From an uncultured Alphaproteobacteria bacterium (lineage in GTDB: Bacteria; Pseudomonadota; Alphaproteobacteria; Rhodobacterales; Rhodobacteraceae): DNA of 8,693 nucleotides. Location of the stretch: assembly GCA_929200295.1 (NCBI GenBank), contig CAKMZE010000012.1:11327-20019 (forward strand). Reading direction: 5' to 3'. Every line of letters starts with the position of its first letter. The stretch's first letter is position 1. The position numbers and the translations under genes are program-made. Under the pieces are notes generated by a model. It did not search any database, was not told the DNA's origin, and was given only the letters and a program-made list of their open reading frames with translations. This document shows, piece by piece, positions 1 through 6,844 of this stretch.

Positions 1-23
1 CCCCCCCCCAGACGAACCGATAC

Positions 24-41
24 CTGGGGGCCAGCCCCCAG
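24..41. terminator. GC-rich intergenic hairpin, probable terminator
   Basis: A perfect 7-bp stem (CTGGGGG at 24-30 paired with CCCCCAG at 35-41) closes a 4-base CCAG loop. A second C-run (43-47) could pair with the same G-run as an alternative. It is followed by CCGGGATATTT, a short T-bearing tail on the plus strand. From memory, GC-rich hairpins ending in this kind of CCCCCGG(G/A)-TATTT string recur downstream of genes in Rhodobacteraceae. It probably terminates a gene left of the window. The repeat status cannot be shown from one copy. Confidence 0.5.
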
Positions 42-95
42 ACCCCCGGGATATTTCTAAACCTAAGAATGGTTTTGTTTGAAAAAGGAACGGTA

Positions 96-1007
96 TTGAG
101 GAGATACACACAGAGCCGCAGGGGGATCATTGCGATGGTCATTGCCTGTACCGTCTGGGGTTTGTCACCTTTGTATTATGCGCAGGTCGCGCATGTGCCA
201 CCGTTTACCGTGCTGTGTTATCGCGCGTTGTGGTCCTTGGCTGTTTTTGCGGGACTATTGATTTTACAACGTCGTTTTACGGCGGTCGTGACCTTACTGC
301 GCTCGGGGCGCAATGTGGTGAGCGTGCTGATTGCCGCTGTGATGATCTCAGTCAATTGGTTTTTATATATTTATGCCATTGGCAGCCAGCAGGGTGTTGA
401 GGCGTCATTGGGGTATTTTATCTTTCCATTGATCGCTGTGCTACTGGGGCGCGTGATTTTTAGGGAACGGCTGGACGTTCTGCAAAGCTTTGCGATTGCT
501 TTGGCCTGCGTGGCCGTTGCGGTGCTGACATTTGGGCTGGGTGCCGCGCCATGGATCGCCATCGCGCTTGCCGTGACATTTGGGGTTTATGGGCTTTTGA
601 AAAAGCGCCTTGATGCGGGGCCTGTGGTGTCTGTTACCGCTGAGGTGCTGTTGATTACACCGTTTGCGGTTGCTTGGTTGATTATGGAGAGGGGCGGCAC
701 TGGTTATAGCCTTTCAACACATGCGCTCTTGGCGTTTTCAGGTCCTTTGACGGCGGTACCTTTGATCCTGATGAGCTTTGCCTTGAAACATGTACAGCTT
801 TCAACAATAGGCATGGTGCAATATCTCAACCCCAGTTTGCAGTTCTTCTGCGCGGTGATGATATTTTCTGAACCCTTTACACCGTGGCACGCGATGTCTT
901 TCCCGGTGATTTGGAGCGCGCTGTTGATTTATTCCTTCGCGGTTTGGCGTCAGGAGAGGGCATCGCGCAAAGCGGTTTCAAGCATTGCGACATCTGGAAC
1001 ATCCTGA
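96..1007 (+). CDS. rarD: RarD/EamA-type drug/metabolite transporter
   Basis: Polytopic inner-membrane protein of the DMT superfamily, RarD subfamily, with about ten hydrophobic helices in two EamA-like halves. The recognisable blocks are ACTVWGLSPLYY in helix 1, SVNWFLYIYAIG, and EASLGYFIFPLIAVLLG followed by the RERL helix-capping segment. E. coli RarD was linked to chloramphenicol sensitivity, but the substrate of this family is not settled. Start choice: the longest frame opens with ATG at 69, but that ATG has no Shine-Dalgarno and would add an unusual polar N-terminus. TTG at 96 has AAAAAGGA (82-89) six bases upstream and gives the short N-terminus typical of RarD (303 aa). ATG at 135 would cut into the first helix. 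The 69 start (312 aa) remains possible. The 3' end overlaps the convergent LOG-family gene by 58 bp. Confidence 0.88.
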   Translation: MRRYTQSRRGIIAMVIACTVWGLSPLYYAQVAHVPPFTVLCYRALWSLAVFAGLLILQRRFTAVVTLLRSGRNVVSVLIAAVMISVNWFLYIYAIGSQQGVEASLGYFIFPLIAVLLGRVIFRERLDVLQSFAIALACVAVAVLTFGLGAAPWIAIALAVTFGVYGLLKKRLDAGPVVSVTAEVLLITPFAVAWLIMERGGTGYSLSTHALLAFSGPLTAVPLILMSFALKHVQLSTIGMVQYLNPSLQFFCAVMIFSEPFTPWHAMSFPVIWSALLIYSFAVWRQERASRKAVSSIATSGTS

Positions 1008-1507
1008 ACATAATCAAGCAGGCTGTTATCCGCAAAGCCTTGGGCAATTACATGATTTAAGAGTGCAGTAAGTGGATCCCAAAACCCGTTGATATTGAGA
1101 AGAAATATCGGTTTCTCATGGAGCCCAAGTTGCCGCCATGTTAATACTTCGAAAAACTCATCTAATGAGCCCGCACCACCGGGGAGCACAACCACAGCGT
1201 CACTGTTCATAAACATCACCTTTTTACGCTCATGCATGGTTTCGGTGATGATAAAGTGATCAAGATCGCGTTTGCCAACCTCCCATTCCAGCAAATGTGT
1301 GGGGATGACACCAAAGGTTTTGCCGTTTGCGGATTGCACGGCATTCGCAACCCGCCCCATCAGGCCCACATCGCCCGCACCATAGACAAGACGCCAAGCG
1401 TTGGCCGCAATCATCGCGCCTGTGTCATCTGCGGCCTGCCCAAAGGCGGCATGGTTCCCCGCGCGCGCGCCGCAATAAACGCATACGGATTTCATTTGAC
1501 TTGTCAT
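950..1507 (-). CDS. LOG-family (TIGR00730) Rossmann-fold phosphoribohydrolase
   Basis: A 185-aa protein of the LOG / 'lysine decarboxylase-like' family. Characterised members hydrolyse nucleoside (cytokinin riboside) 5'-monophosphates to free base and ribose 5-phosphate in the cytosol. The visible family signatures are SVCVYCGA near residues 7-14, VYGAGDVGLMG at 41-51, MHERK at 91-95 and PGGAGSLDE at 109-117. The last is the PGGxGTxxE active-site motif, here with Ser in place of Thr; the second Gly of the usual VYGGG is also Ala. The frame is open to 1570, but ATG at 1507 was chosen because AGGA lies about 10 bases upstream and the extra residues look unlike the family. ATG at 1495 is an alternative without a clear SD. 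It is divergent from the LysM gene and convergent with the RarD gene. The physiological substrate is inferred only from the family. Confidence 0.9.
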   Translation of the reverse strand: MTSQMKSVCVYCGARAGNHAAFGQAADDTGAMIAANAWRLVYGAGDVGLMGRVANAVQSANGKTFGVIPTHLLEWEVGKRDLDHFIITETMHERKKVMFMNSDAVVVLPGGAGSLDEFFEVLTWRQLGLHEKPIFLLNINGFWDPLTALLNHVIAQGFADNSLLDYVQDVPDVAMLETALRDALS

Positions 1508-1534
1508 ATTGCAATAATCCTGTAGCAGTTGGCT

Positions 1535-1563
1535 TTGACCGTCCATACATGGGTTGCTATGGT
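1535..1563 (+). promoter_or_regulatory. putative sigma70-like promoter for the LysM gene
   Basis: TTGACC at 1535-1540 and TATGGT at 1558-1563 are separated by exactly 17 bases, a fair match to a housekeeping promoter. Transcription would begin near 1570, leaving about 25 bases of leader before the GTG start at 1595. The match was found by eye; the -10 box is imperfect. Confidence 0.35.
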
Positions 1564-1570
1564 CGCTCAA
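1542..1570 (-). promoter_or_regulatory. putative sigma70-like promoter for the LOG-family gene
   Basis: Read on the minus strand, TTGAGC (1570-1565) and TATGGA (1547-1542) are 17 bases apart. Transcription would begin near 1535, giving a leader of about 28 bases before the ATG at 1507. It overlaps the opposing plus-strand promoter candidate almost completely. The match was found by eye and is weak at the -10 box. Confidence 0.3.
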
Positions 1571-1594
1571 CAGGGGACAAAAGGAATATATCGG

Positions 1595-2968
1595 GTGACG
1601 ACAGGCTCTGGATCAAATGCAAAGGCGCTGGGTGTTGGTGCTTTGGTGGTTATCGTGATTGGTGCGTTGGTTGTCACATTTGTGCCAATGAATAGGCAAA
1701 ACGCAGATCAGGCGCCTGCGCCGGTAGAACAGGCAGCAGTCGAGCCCGTGGAAGTCGTGCCAGAAGAACAGGTTGTCACAGAACCTGCGCTTGTGCCTGA
1801 AGAGACAGAACAAGAAAACACTGCACAAGCAGACCCTGTTGTAGAAGAGACCGTGGCCTTAGAGCCAAGTATTGAAGAGGCGCCAGAGGTTCAGATTGTG
1901 AACGCACCTGTGCGTGAAGATTTCCTGATGTTCCCAGATGGCTTTGCCACGATTGGTGGCACAGCTGATCCCGGCATCACCATTGAAATTCAGGTTGCGA
2001 GCGAAGCGATTGAACGCACAGTCGCTGATGGGAACGGGCGGTTTGCGGCGACATTGATTATTTCACCCTCAGACCAGCCACGGGCCATGCGTTTGATTGC
2101 GGATCCTGATGGGCAGGCCATTCCGTCAAAGGAGACCTATTTCGTGCAGCCCGTGATCGTGGTGGCTGCTGTTGAGCCTGAACCTGAAATAGTTGTGACG
2201 CCAGAAGATGTAGCTGAGCCAGCGGTTGAGATTGCAAACTTCTATTCAGAGGGGGAGCCCACCGAAGAGCCCGCCGTGACTGAGACAGTTGCCGAAATCA
2301 TTGATGAAACCATCACTGAGCAAGAGCAAACCATTGAGACAGAGACAGTCACACTGCAAACCGATCTCGGCACACCTGAGACCGAAGCCCCCCAAGTTGA
2401 GCCAACAGCACCTGCGGTGCTTGTGTCGGATGAAACAGGGGTCCGCGTCTTGCAACCTGCGATCTCAGATCAATCGCCCGAGGTCATGGCGACTGTGGCG
2501 CTTGATGCCATTACCTATGACCAAGAAGGTGAGGTTTTGTTAGCCGGACGCGCCTTGGGTGAAGGGTTTGTGCAGGTGTATCTGGATAACAAGCCGATCA
2601 CGACCACATTGGTCAGTGATGAGGGCGCATGGCGCACTGACCTGCCGGATGTGGACACAGGCGTATATACCCTGCGCATTGACGAGGTAAACGAAAGCGG
2701 CGATGTCGTGTCGCGCATCGAAACCCCGTTTAAACGCGAAGAGCCAGAAACCGTGGCAGAGGTGTTCGCCGAAGAGGTCGCGCAAGATGATTTTGAGGTT
2801 GCCATGCGCACTGTGCAGCCGGGGGCGACACTCTGGGCGATTGCGCGCGATACCTTTGGCAGCGGTGTGATGTATGTCGAAGTTTTTGAAGCAAACAGGG
2901 ACCGTATCCGCGACCCGAATTTGATTTACCCCGGTCAGGTCTTTCTTATCCCTGAAATCTCAGAATAA
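1595..2968 (+). CDS. membrane-anchored LysM protein with Ig-like domains
   Basis: A 457-aa cell-envelope protein. It has a short N-terminal cytoplasmic tail, one hydrophobic anchor at about residues 11-31, and a Glu/Pro/Val/Ala-rich acidic linker (about 40-110). A bacterial Ig-like fold follows (about 116-180, with FATIGGTADPG), then a second acidic linker rich in Thr/Glu (about 190-290) and a second Ig-like domain (about 305-385, with GEVLLAGRALGEGFVQVYLD). The C-terminal LysM domain (about 407-455) starts VQPGATLWAIA and ends NLIYPGQVFLIPE. LysM binds peptidoglycan glycans, so the protein probably spans from inner membrane to wall. Start choice: GTG at 1595 has AAGGA at 1581-1585 with a 9-base spacer. 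The in-frame ATG at 1559 and TTG at 1529 lack an SD, and both would lie within or upstream of the promoter candidate. It sits 67 bp before the ABC exporter gene. Exact function is unknown. Confidence 0.85.
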   Translation: MTTGSGSNAKALGVGALVVIVIGALVVTFVPMNRQNADQAPAPVEQAAVEPVEVVPEEQVVTEPALVPEETEQENTAQADPVVEETVALEPSIEEAPEVQIVNAPVREDFLMFPDGFATIGGTADPGITIEIQVASEAIERTVADGNGRFAATLIISPSDQPRAMRLIADPDGQAIPSKETYFVQPVIVVAAVEPEPEIVVTPEDVAEPAVEIANFYSEGEPTEEPAVTETVAEIIDETITEQEQTIETETVTLQTDLGTPETEAPQVEPTAPAVLVSDETGVRVLQPAISDQSPEVMATVALDAITYDQEGEVLLAGRALGEGFVQVYLDNKPITTTLVSDEGAWRTDLPDVDTGVYTLRIDEVNESGDVVSRIETPFKREEPETVAEVFAEEVAQDDFEVAMRTVQPGATLWAIARDTFGSGVMYVEVFEANRDRIRDPNLIYPGQVFLIPEISE

Positions 2969-2994
2969 ACCAGCGCATCTCTGGTCATTACCAG
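2969..2994 (+). other. alternative stem-loops between the LysM and ABC genes
   Basis: ACCAG (2969-2973), CTGGT (2981-2985) and ACCAG (2990-2994) follow the LysM stop codon directly. The central CTGGT can pair with either flank, giving two mutually exclusive 5-bp hairpins with loops of 7 and 4 bases. No T-run follows, so this is not a convincing intrinsic terminator. It may be a weak mRNA structure between two co-transcribed genes, or chance. Confidence 0.25.
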
Positions 2995-3035
2995 CTTGGC
3001 CACCTAAGTAATGGGGAGAGCCACTGGGGACAGAT

Positions 3036-4874
3036 ATGCGCCGGATTAAGCCAACGTCAGCCAATTTAAATGATGCACAGATCCAAGGATGGAATGTGAT
3101 CAGGCGTGTGATGCCGTATCTATGGCCGCGCGGGAACCTTAACGTCAAACTGCGGGTCGTCTTTTCGATGGTCGTGCTTTTGATCTCTCAGTTTGTAGTC
3201 GTGTTAACCCCGCAATTCTTTGGCCAAGCGGTTGATGTGATGGCGCCAGAGGCGGCTGACACAGTGACGTATTTTGGCCTAGGGGCTATTGGATTGACCC
3301 TTGCCTATGGGGTTGCACGGGTTCTTTCGGTTGGATTGCAGCAATTACGCGATGTGATCTTTACAGTCGTTGGGCAGCGGGCGTTGCGCACGCTTGCGCT
3401 TGAAACCTTTACCCATATTCACCGCTTATCGATGCGCTATCATATCACCCGGAAAACTGGTGGTTTAAGCCGGATTATCGAGCGTGGTGTCAAAGGGGTC
3501 GAGTTTCTTCTCCGGTTCTTGCTGTTTTCAGTTGGTCCGCTTGTTTTACAGCTGATCATGATCGCTGGCGTGCTTTTTGTGACTTTTGATGTGTGGTATT
3601 TGGTCGTCGTCGTTGTCACCATTGCGCTTTATGTCTGGTTCACTTTTGCCGTGACCGAATGGCGTGTCAAAATCCGCAAGGTGATGAATGACCAAGACAC
3701 GGATGCAAATCAAAAGGCGATTGATAGTCTTTTGAACTTTGAGACCGTGAAATACTTTGGCGCAGAAAAATGGGAGGCCGAGCGCTACGATGCGGCAATG
3801 CGCCAGTATGAAGCCGCGGCGATTAAAACCAATTACTCGCTCGCCTTTTTGAACTTTGGTCAGGCGTTGCTGATCACCGCTGGCTTGGTTGCAGTCATGG
3901 TGATGGCGGCAATTGGGGTGCAGAATGGCACGCTGACGGTGGGGGATTTTGTGATCGTAAACGCCTATATGATCCAGATTACGATGCCTTTGAATTTCCT
4001 TGGCACGGTCTACCGCGAAATTCGCCAAGCGCTGATTGATATGGGCGATATGTTCGATCTTTTGGAACAGCCCGCTGAGGTCACGGATAAAGTGGATGCA
4101 AAGGACCTGATGATCAAAGGGGGCGCAATCCAACTTGATCATCTGCACTTTGGTTATGATGAAAAGCGTAAGATATTAAAAGATATCTGGGTCGATGTCG
4201 CAGCAGGCGCAGCCCTTGCAATCGTTGGGTCGTCAGGCTCTGGGAAATCTACGATCGGGCGGCTTTTGTTCCGGTTCTATGATGTGACAGGCGGGGCGAT
4301 GCGTATTGACGGCCAAGACCTGCGCGACGTCACCCAAGAAAGCCTGCATGCACAAATCGGAGTGGTGCCGCAAGATACCGTGCTCTTTAACGACACGGTG
4401 CATTATAACATCGCTTATGGGCGTCCGGGGGCAAGTGAGGATGAGATCATCGCCGCTGCCAAAGCCGCGAAAATCCATGATTTCGTGACGTCACTGCCTG
4501 ATGGCTATCAGACCACAGTGGGGGAGCGCGGGTTGAAGCTATCGGGCGGTGAAAAACAGCGGGTTGGCATTGCGCGTACTTTGCTCAAAAACCCACCGAT
4601 TTTGTTGCTGGACGAGGCCACATCTGCGCTGGATACCCAGACAGAGCGCGATATTCAGGCCGAGCTGAAGGCGATGGGCAAAGGACGCACAGTGATCACA
4701 ATCGCGCATCGTCTTTCGACGATTGCGGATGCCGATCAGATCATTGTGCTTGAGGATGGCCAAATCGCCGAGCAGGGCACCCATGATGCGCTATTGGCGC
4801 AAAACGGACGTTACGCGCATCTTTGGCATCGTCAGGTTGAAGAAAATGGCGATAACGTTGCACAGCCAGTTTGA
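3036..4874 (+). CDS. Atm1-type ABC exporter, fused permease and ATPase
   Basis: A 612-aa half-transporter of the Atm1/HMT1 (ABCB7-like) family; it should act as an inner-membrane homodimer. The N-terminal half carries six hydrophobic segments (roughly 40-60, 78-97, 160-180, 183-205, 270-295 and 303-325) and family blocks such as MRYHITRKTGGLSR, NFETVKYFGAEKWE and LNFLGTVYREIRQAL. An Asn273-x-x-Gln276 pair sits where, from memory, Atm1 structures bind glutathione. The ATPase half is complete: Walker A GSSGSGKST at 398-406, Q-loop Gln446, signature LSGGEKQR at 502-509, Walker B ILLLDE ending at Asp526-Glu527, and switch His558. Bacterial relatives export glutathione-linked metals or persulfides; the substrate here is inferred. 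The start at 3036 has GGGGA five bases upstream. It may be co-transcribed with the LysM gene. Confidence 0.92.
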   Translation: MRRIKPTSANLNDAQIQGWNVIRRVMPYLWPRGNLNVKLRVVFSMVVLLISQFVVVLTPQFFGQAVDVMAPEAADTVTYFGLGAIGLTLAYGVARVLSVGLQQLRDVIFTVVGQRALRTLALETFTHIHRLSMRYHITRKTGGLSRIIERGVKGVEFLLRFLLFSVGPLVLQLIMIAGVLFVTFDVWYLVVVVVTIALYVWFTFAVTEWRVKIRKVMNDQDTDANQKAIDSLLNFETVKYFGAEKWEAERYDAAMRQYEAAAIKTNYSLAFLNFGQALLITAGLVAVMVMAAIGVQNGTLTVGDFVIVNAYMIQITMPLNFLGTVYREIRQALIDMGDMFDLLEQPAEVTDKVDAKDLMIKGGAIQLDHLHFGYDEKRKILKDIWVDVAAGAALAIVGSSGSGKSTIGRLLFRFYDVTGGAMRIDGQDLRDVTQESLHAQIGVVPQDTVLFNDTVHYNIAYGRPGASEDEIIAAAKAAKIHDFVTSLPDGYQTTVGERGLKLSGGEKQRVGIARTLLKNPPILLLDEATSALDTQTERDIQAELKAMGKGRTVITIAHRLSTIADADQIIVLEDGQIAEQGTHDALLAQNGRYAHLWHRQVEENGDNVAQPV

Positions 4875-4892
4875 TTGAGAGCATACGTTTTG

Positions 4893-4915
4893 CATCATAA
4901 TGCGCTGTTATCATG
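4893..4915. terminator. weak hairpin between convergent genes
   Basis: CATCATAA (4893-4900) and TTATCATG (4908-4915) pair as an eight-position stem with one internal C-C mismatch around a 7-base loop. It lies in the 56-bp gap between the convergent ABC exporter and M48 protease genes and is flanked by A/T-rich sequence on the right. The position suits a bidirectional terminator, but the stem is AT-rich and imperfect, so the call is tentative. Confidence 0.25.
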
Positions 4916-4930
4916 AATATTTAGCGGGAT

Positions 4931-5611
4931 TTACTGCCAGTTTTTGGTTTTATTCTCAATCGCTTTGATCCGTTCAGATGTCTTTGGATGGCTTAATAAC
5001 CATGCAGGGGCTTGGCCCTTTTGCGCCCCGCTGATTTTGTCGAGCTTTTCAAAAAGCGAGATTTGTGGCCCGGTGCCAATGCCAGATTTGGTCAATAATG
5101 CTGCTGCATAGGCATCTGCCTCATATTCATCACCGCGTGACAGGCGCGCGGCCAATAGGCTCATCAACGCGTTCGCGATATATGCTCCACCCCATGGCAG
5201 GAAACGGGTAAGAACCATCGCAATAGCTGTGCGCATCGCATTCTGGCTTGAAAAGTCGATCATACGTCTACGCGAATGCCCAAGCGCCACATGCCCCAAC
5301 TCATGCGCGATCACGCTGGCGAGCTCTTCGGCGGTGACATCGCCACGCTCATAGGCTTCTATGAAGCCGCGTGTGAGGAAAATGCGCCCATCCGGTGACG
5401 CTAGGCCATTAATTTGCGGCACATCGTAAATGTAGACTTTGACGTTCGGCAGATCCAAAGCCCCAGCCATTTGCGCGCAATAGGACACAAGCACGGGATG
5501 CGCCAAAGGTGCCGAACGTGCATTCAATTGGCGCGCGGTGCGCCAGGCAGAAAAGCGGTAGAGCGCATAGCCATAAAGCACGGCTAAAATGATCGGGGCA
5601 AAGCGTAACAT
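4931..5611 (-). CDS. M48 family membrane-anchored metalloprotease
   Basis: A 226-aa zinc metalloprotease of the M48 (Ste24/HtpX) clan. An N-terminal hydrophobic segment (about residues 4-22) should anchor it in the inner membrane. The catalytic HELGH motif is at 103-107, inside VIAHELGHVALGH, with Glu104 as catalytic base. The downstream SRGDEYEADAYA block supplies the third zinc ligand at Glu162. The family's NAFA-PGG-like substrate-cleft segment appears as QINGLASPDGRIFLTRG at 66-82. It is shorter than HtpX (roughly 290 aa) and has only one N-terminal helix rather than two; a second hydrophobic stretch lies at about 129-154. No good SD precedes the ATG. It begins 42 bp after the VWA gene stop and is probably the last gene of that operon. 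A role in envelope protein quality control is inferred. Confidence 0.9.
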   Translation of the reverse strand: MLRFAPIILAVLYGYALYRFSAWRTARQLNARSAPLAHPVLVSYCAQMAGALDLPNVKVYIYDVPQINGLASPDGRIFLTRGFIEAYERGDVTAEELASVIAHELGHVALGHSRRRMIDFSSQNAMRTAIAMVLTRFLPWGGAYIANALMSLLAARLSRGDEYEADAYAAALLTKSGIGTGPQISLFEKLDKISGAQKGQAPAWLLSHPKTSERIKAIENKTKNWQ

Positions 5612-5653
5612 ATGCTAGATATGGGGTAATTTCAGACAAACGCAAGCATGTGC

Positions 5654-6841
5654 TTAGCTTGTGAGCTGTTTCATCCCTTGGGCTAATCCCGAAAGCGTCA
5701 TGGGGACCATCCGCTCAGGGCCAAAGACCTGTTGGATCATTTGGATAGATTGCGTGTAACGCCATTGCCCCTCGGGTACTGGGTTGATCCACAGATGTGA
5801 CGGCCATTGATCGCGCACGCGCCTCAGCCAGGTTTCCCCACTCTCTGCATTCCAATGCTCATTTGCACCACCAGCAAAGGCGATCTCATAAGGTGACATG
5901 CTGGCATCGCCTACGAAAATGCATTTGTAATCAGAGCCATAGGTGCGCAAAATCTCATACGTGTCCGTCTGTGCATCCCAACGCCGCCGGTTGTCTTTCC
6001 AGACGCCTTCGTAAAGGCAGTTGTGAAAATAGAAATGCTCGAGATGCTTAAACTCGCTTTTGGCAGCACTAAATAGCTCTTCTACGATCTTGATATAGGC
6101 ATCCATTGAGCCACCAACATCCAAGAATAACAGCACCTTGACCGTGTTCCGGCGCTCAGGGCGTGTGACAACATCGAGATACCCGTTTTCGGCCGTTGCA
6201 CGGATCGTGCCTTGCAGGTCCAGCTCATCCGCGGCACCGTTGCGGGCCCATTGCCGTAAACGCTTAAGTGCGATCTTGATATTGCGTGTGCCAAGCTCAA
6301 CATTGTCATCAAGGTTCTTAAACGCGCGTTTATCCCAGACCTTTACGGCGCGCTGATGGCGGCTGTCTTTTTGGCCGATGCGCACGCCTTCGGGGTTATA
6401 GCCATAGGCCCCAAACGGCGATGTGCCTGCGGTTCCTACCCATTTGGACCCGCCTTGATGGCGTCCCTTTTGCTCTTCCAGCCGCTTTTTGAGCGTCTCC
6501 ATCAGCTTGTCAAAGCCACCCAGCGCATCAATCTGTGCTTTTTCCTCAGCGCTGAGGTGTTTTTCGGCTAATTTCTCGAGCCACTCGGTAGGAATATCGA
6601 CGGCATCAAGCACGTCTTGATCCGAGATATGTTCTAACCCGGCAAAGCTTTCTGCGAAAGCGCGATCAAACTTATCAATGTTACGCTCATCCTTGACCAA
6701 AATTGCCCGACCAAGATTGTAGAACGCCGTGGTGTCATATGTGGCAAGCCCAGTTTTGATCGCCTCAAGAAATGTCAGAAACTCACGCAATGAGACCGGA
6801 ACCCCAGTTGTCCGCAGGTTTTCAAAGAAGGGAAGAAACAT
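5654..6841 (-). CDS. CoxE-like VWA domain protein (COG3825 type)
   Basis: A 395-aa protein with an N-terminal helical region beginning MFLPFFENLRTTGVPVSLREF, typical of the CoxE-like VWA family, and a C-terminal von Willebrand A domain from about residue 235. The metal-site (MIDAS) loop reads FLDVGGSMD, with Asp241-x-Gly243-x-Ser245, so the first Ser of the usual DxSxS is Gly. A second acidic loop, FVGDASMSPYEI, has Asp312. Other family blocks are EFKHLEHFYFHNCLYEGVWKDN and HLWINPVPEGQW. Members usually work with a MoxR-type AAA ATPase as a chaperone-like pair, often for metal-enzyme maturation. No MoxR gene lies in this window. The ATG is only 3 bp after the stop of the small upstream gene and has no real SD, so it is probably translated by coupling. 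Confidence 0.9.
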   Translation of the reverse strand: MFLPFFENLRTTGVPVSLREFLTFLEAIKTGLATYDTTAFYNLGRAILVKDERNIDKFDRAFAESFAGLEHISDQDVLDAVDIPTEWLEKLAEKHLSAEEKAQIDALGGFDKLMETLKKRLEEQKGRHQGGSKWVGTAGTSPFGAYGYNPEGVRIGQKDSRHQRAVKVWDKRAFKNLDDNVELGTRNIKIALKRLRQWARNGAADELDLQGTIRATAENGYLDVVTRPERRNTVKVLLFLDVGGSMDAYIKIVEELFSAAKSEFKHLEHFYFHNCLYEGVWKDNRRRWDAQTDTYEILRTYGSDYKCIFVGDASMSPYEIAFAGGANEHWNAESGETWLRRVRDQWPSHLWINPVPEGQWRYTQSIQMIQQVFGPERMVPMTLSGLAQGMKQLTS

Positions 6842-6844
6842 GTC

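Noticed and set aside
1327..1695. A 122-codon plus-strand frame over the LOG and LysM gene starts
   Set aside because: It overlaps the well-supported LOG gene in antisense and the LysM gene start in another frame, and its product (many Arg, Cys, Trp) has no recognisable motif.
3546..4148. A 200-codon open frame antisense to the ABC exporter
   Set aside because: It lies wholly within the exporter's permease region, has a composition rich in His, Arg and Asp typical of antisense translation, shows no domain, and has no ribosome site. It is a shadow of the real gene.
4107..4874. ABC gene as a lipid A (MsbA) or drug exporter
   Set aside because: The permease blocks (TRKTGGLSR, FETVKYFGAE, NFLGTVYREIRQAL) match the Atm1/HMT1 group rather than MsbA or other ABCB drug exporters.
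5644..5655. Palindrome AAGCATGTGCTT after the VWA stop
   Set aside because: The loop is only two bases, so the stem is short, and no T-run follows; not a credible terminator.
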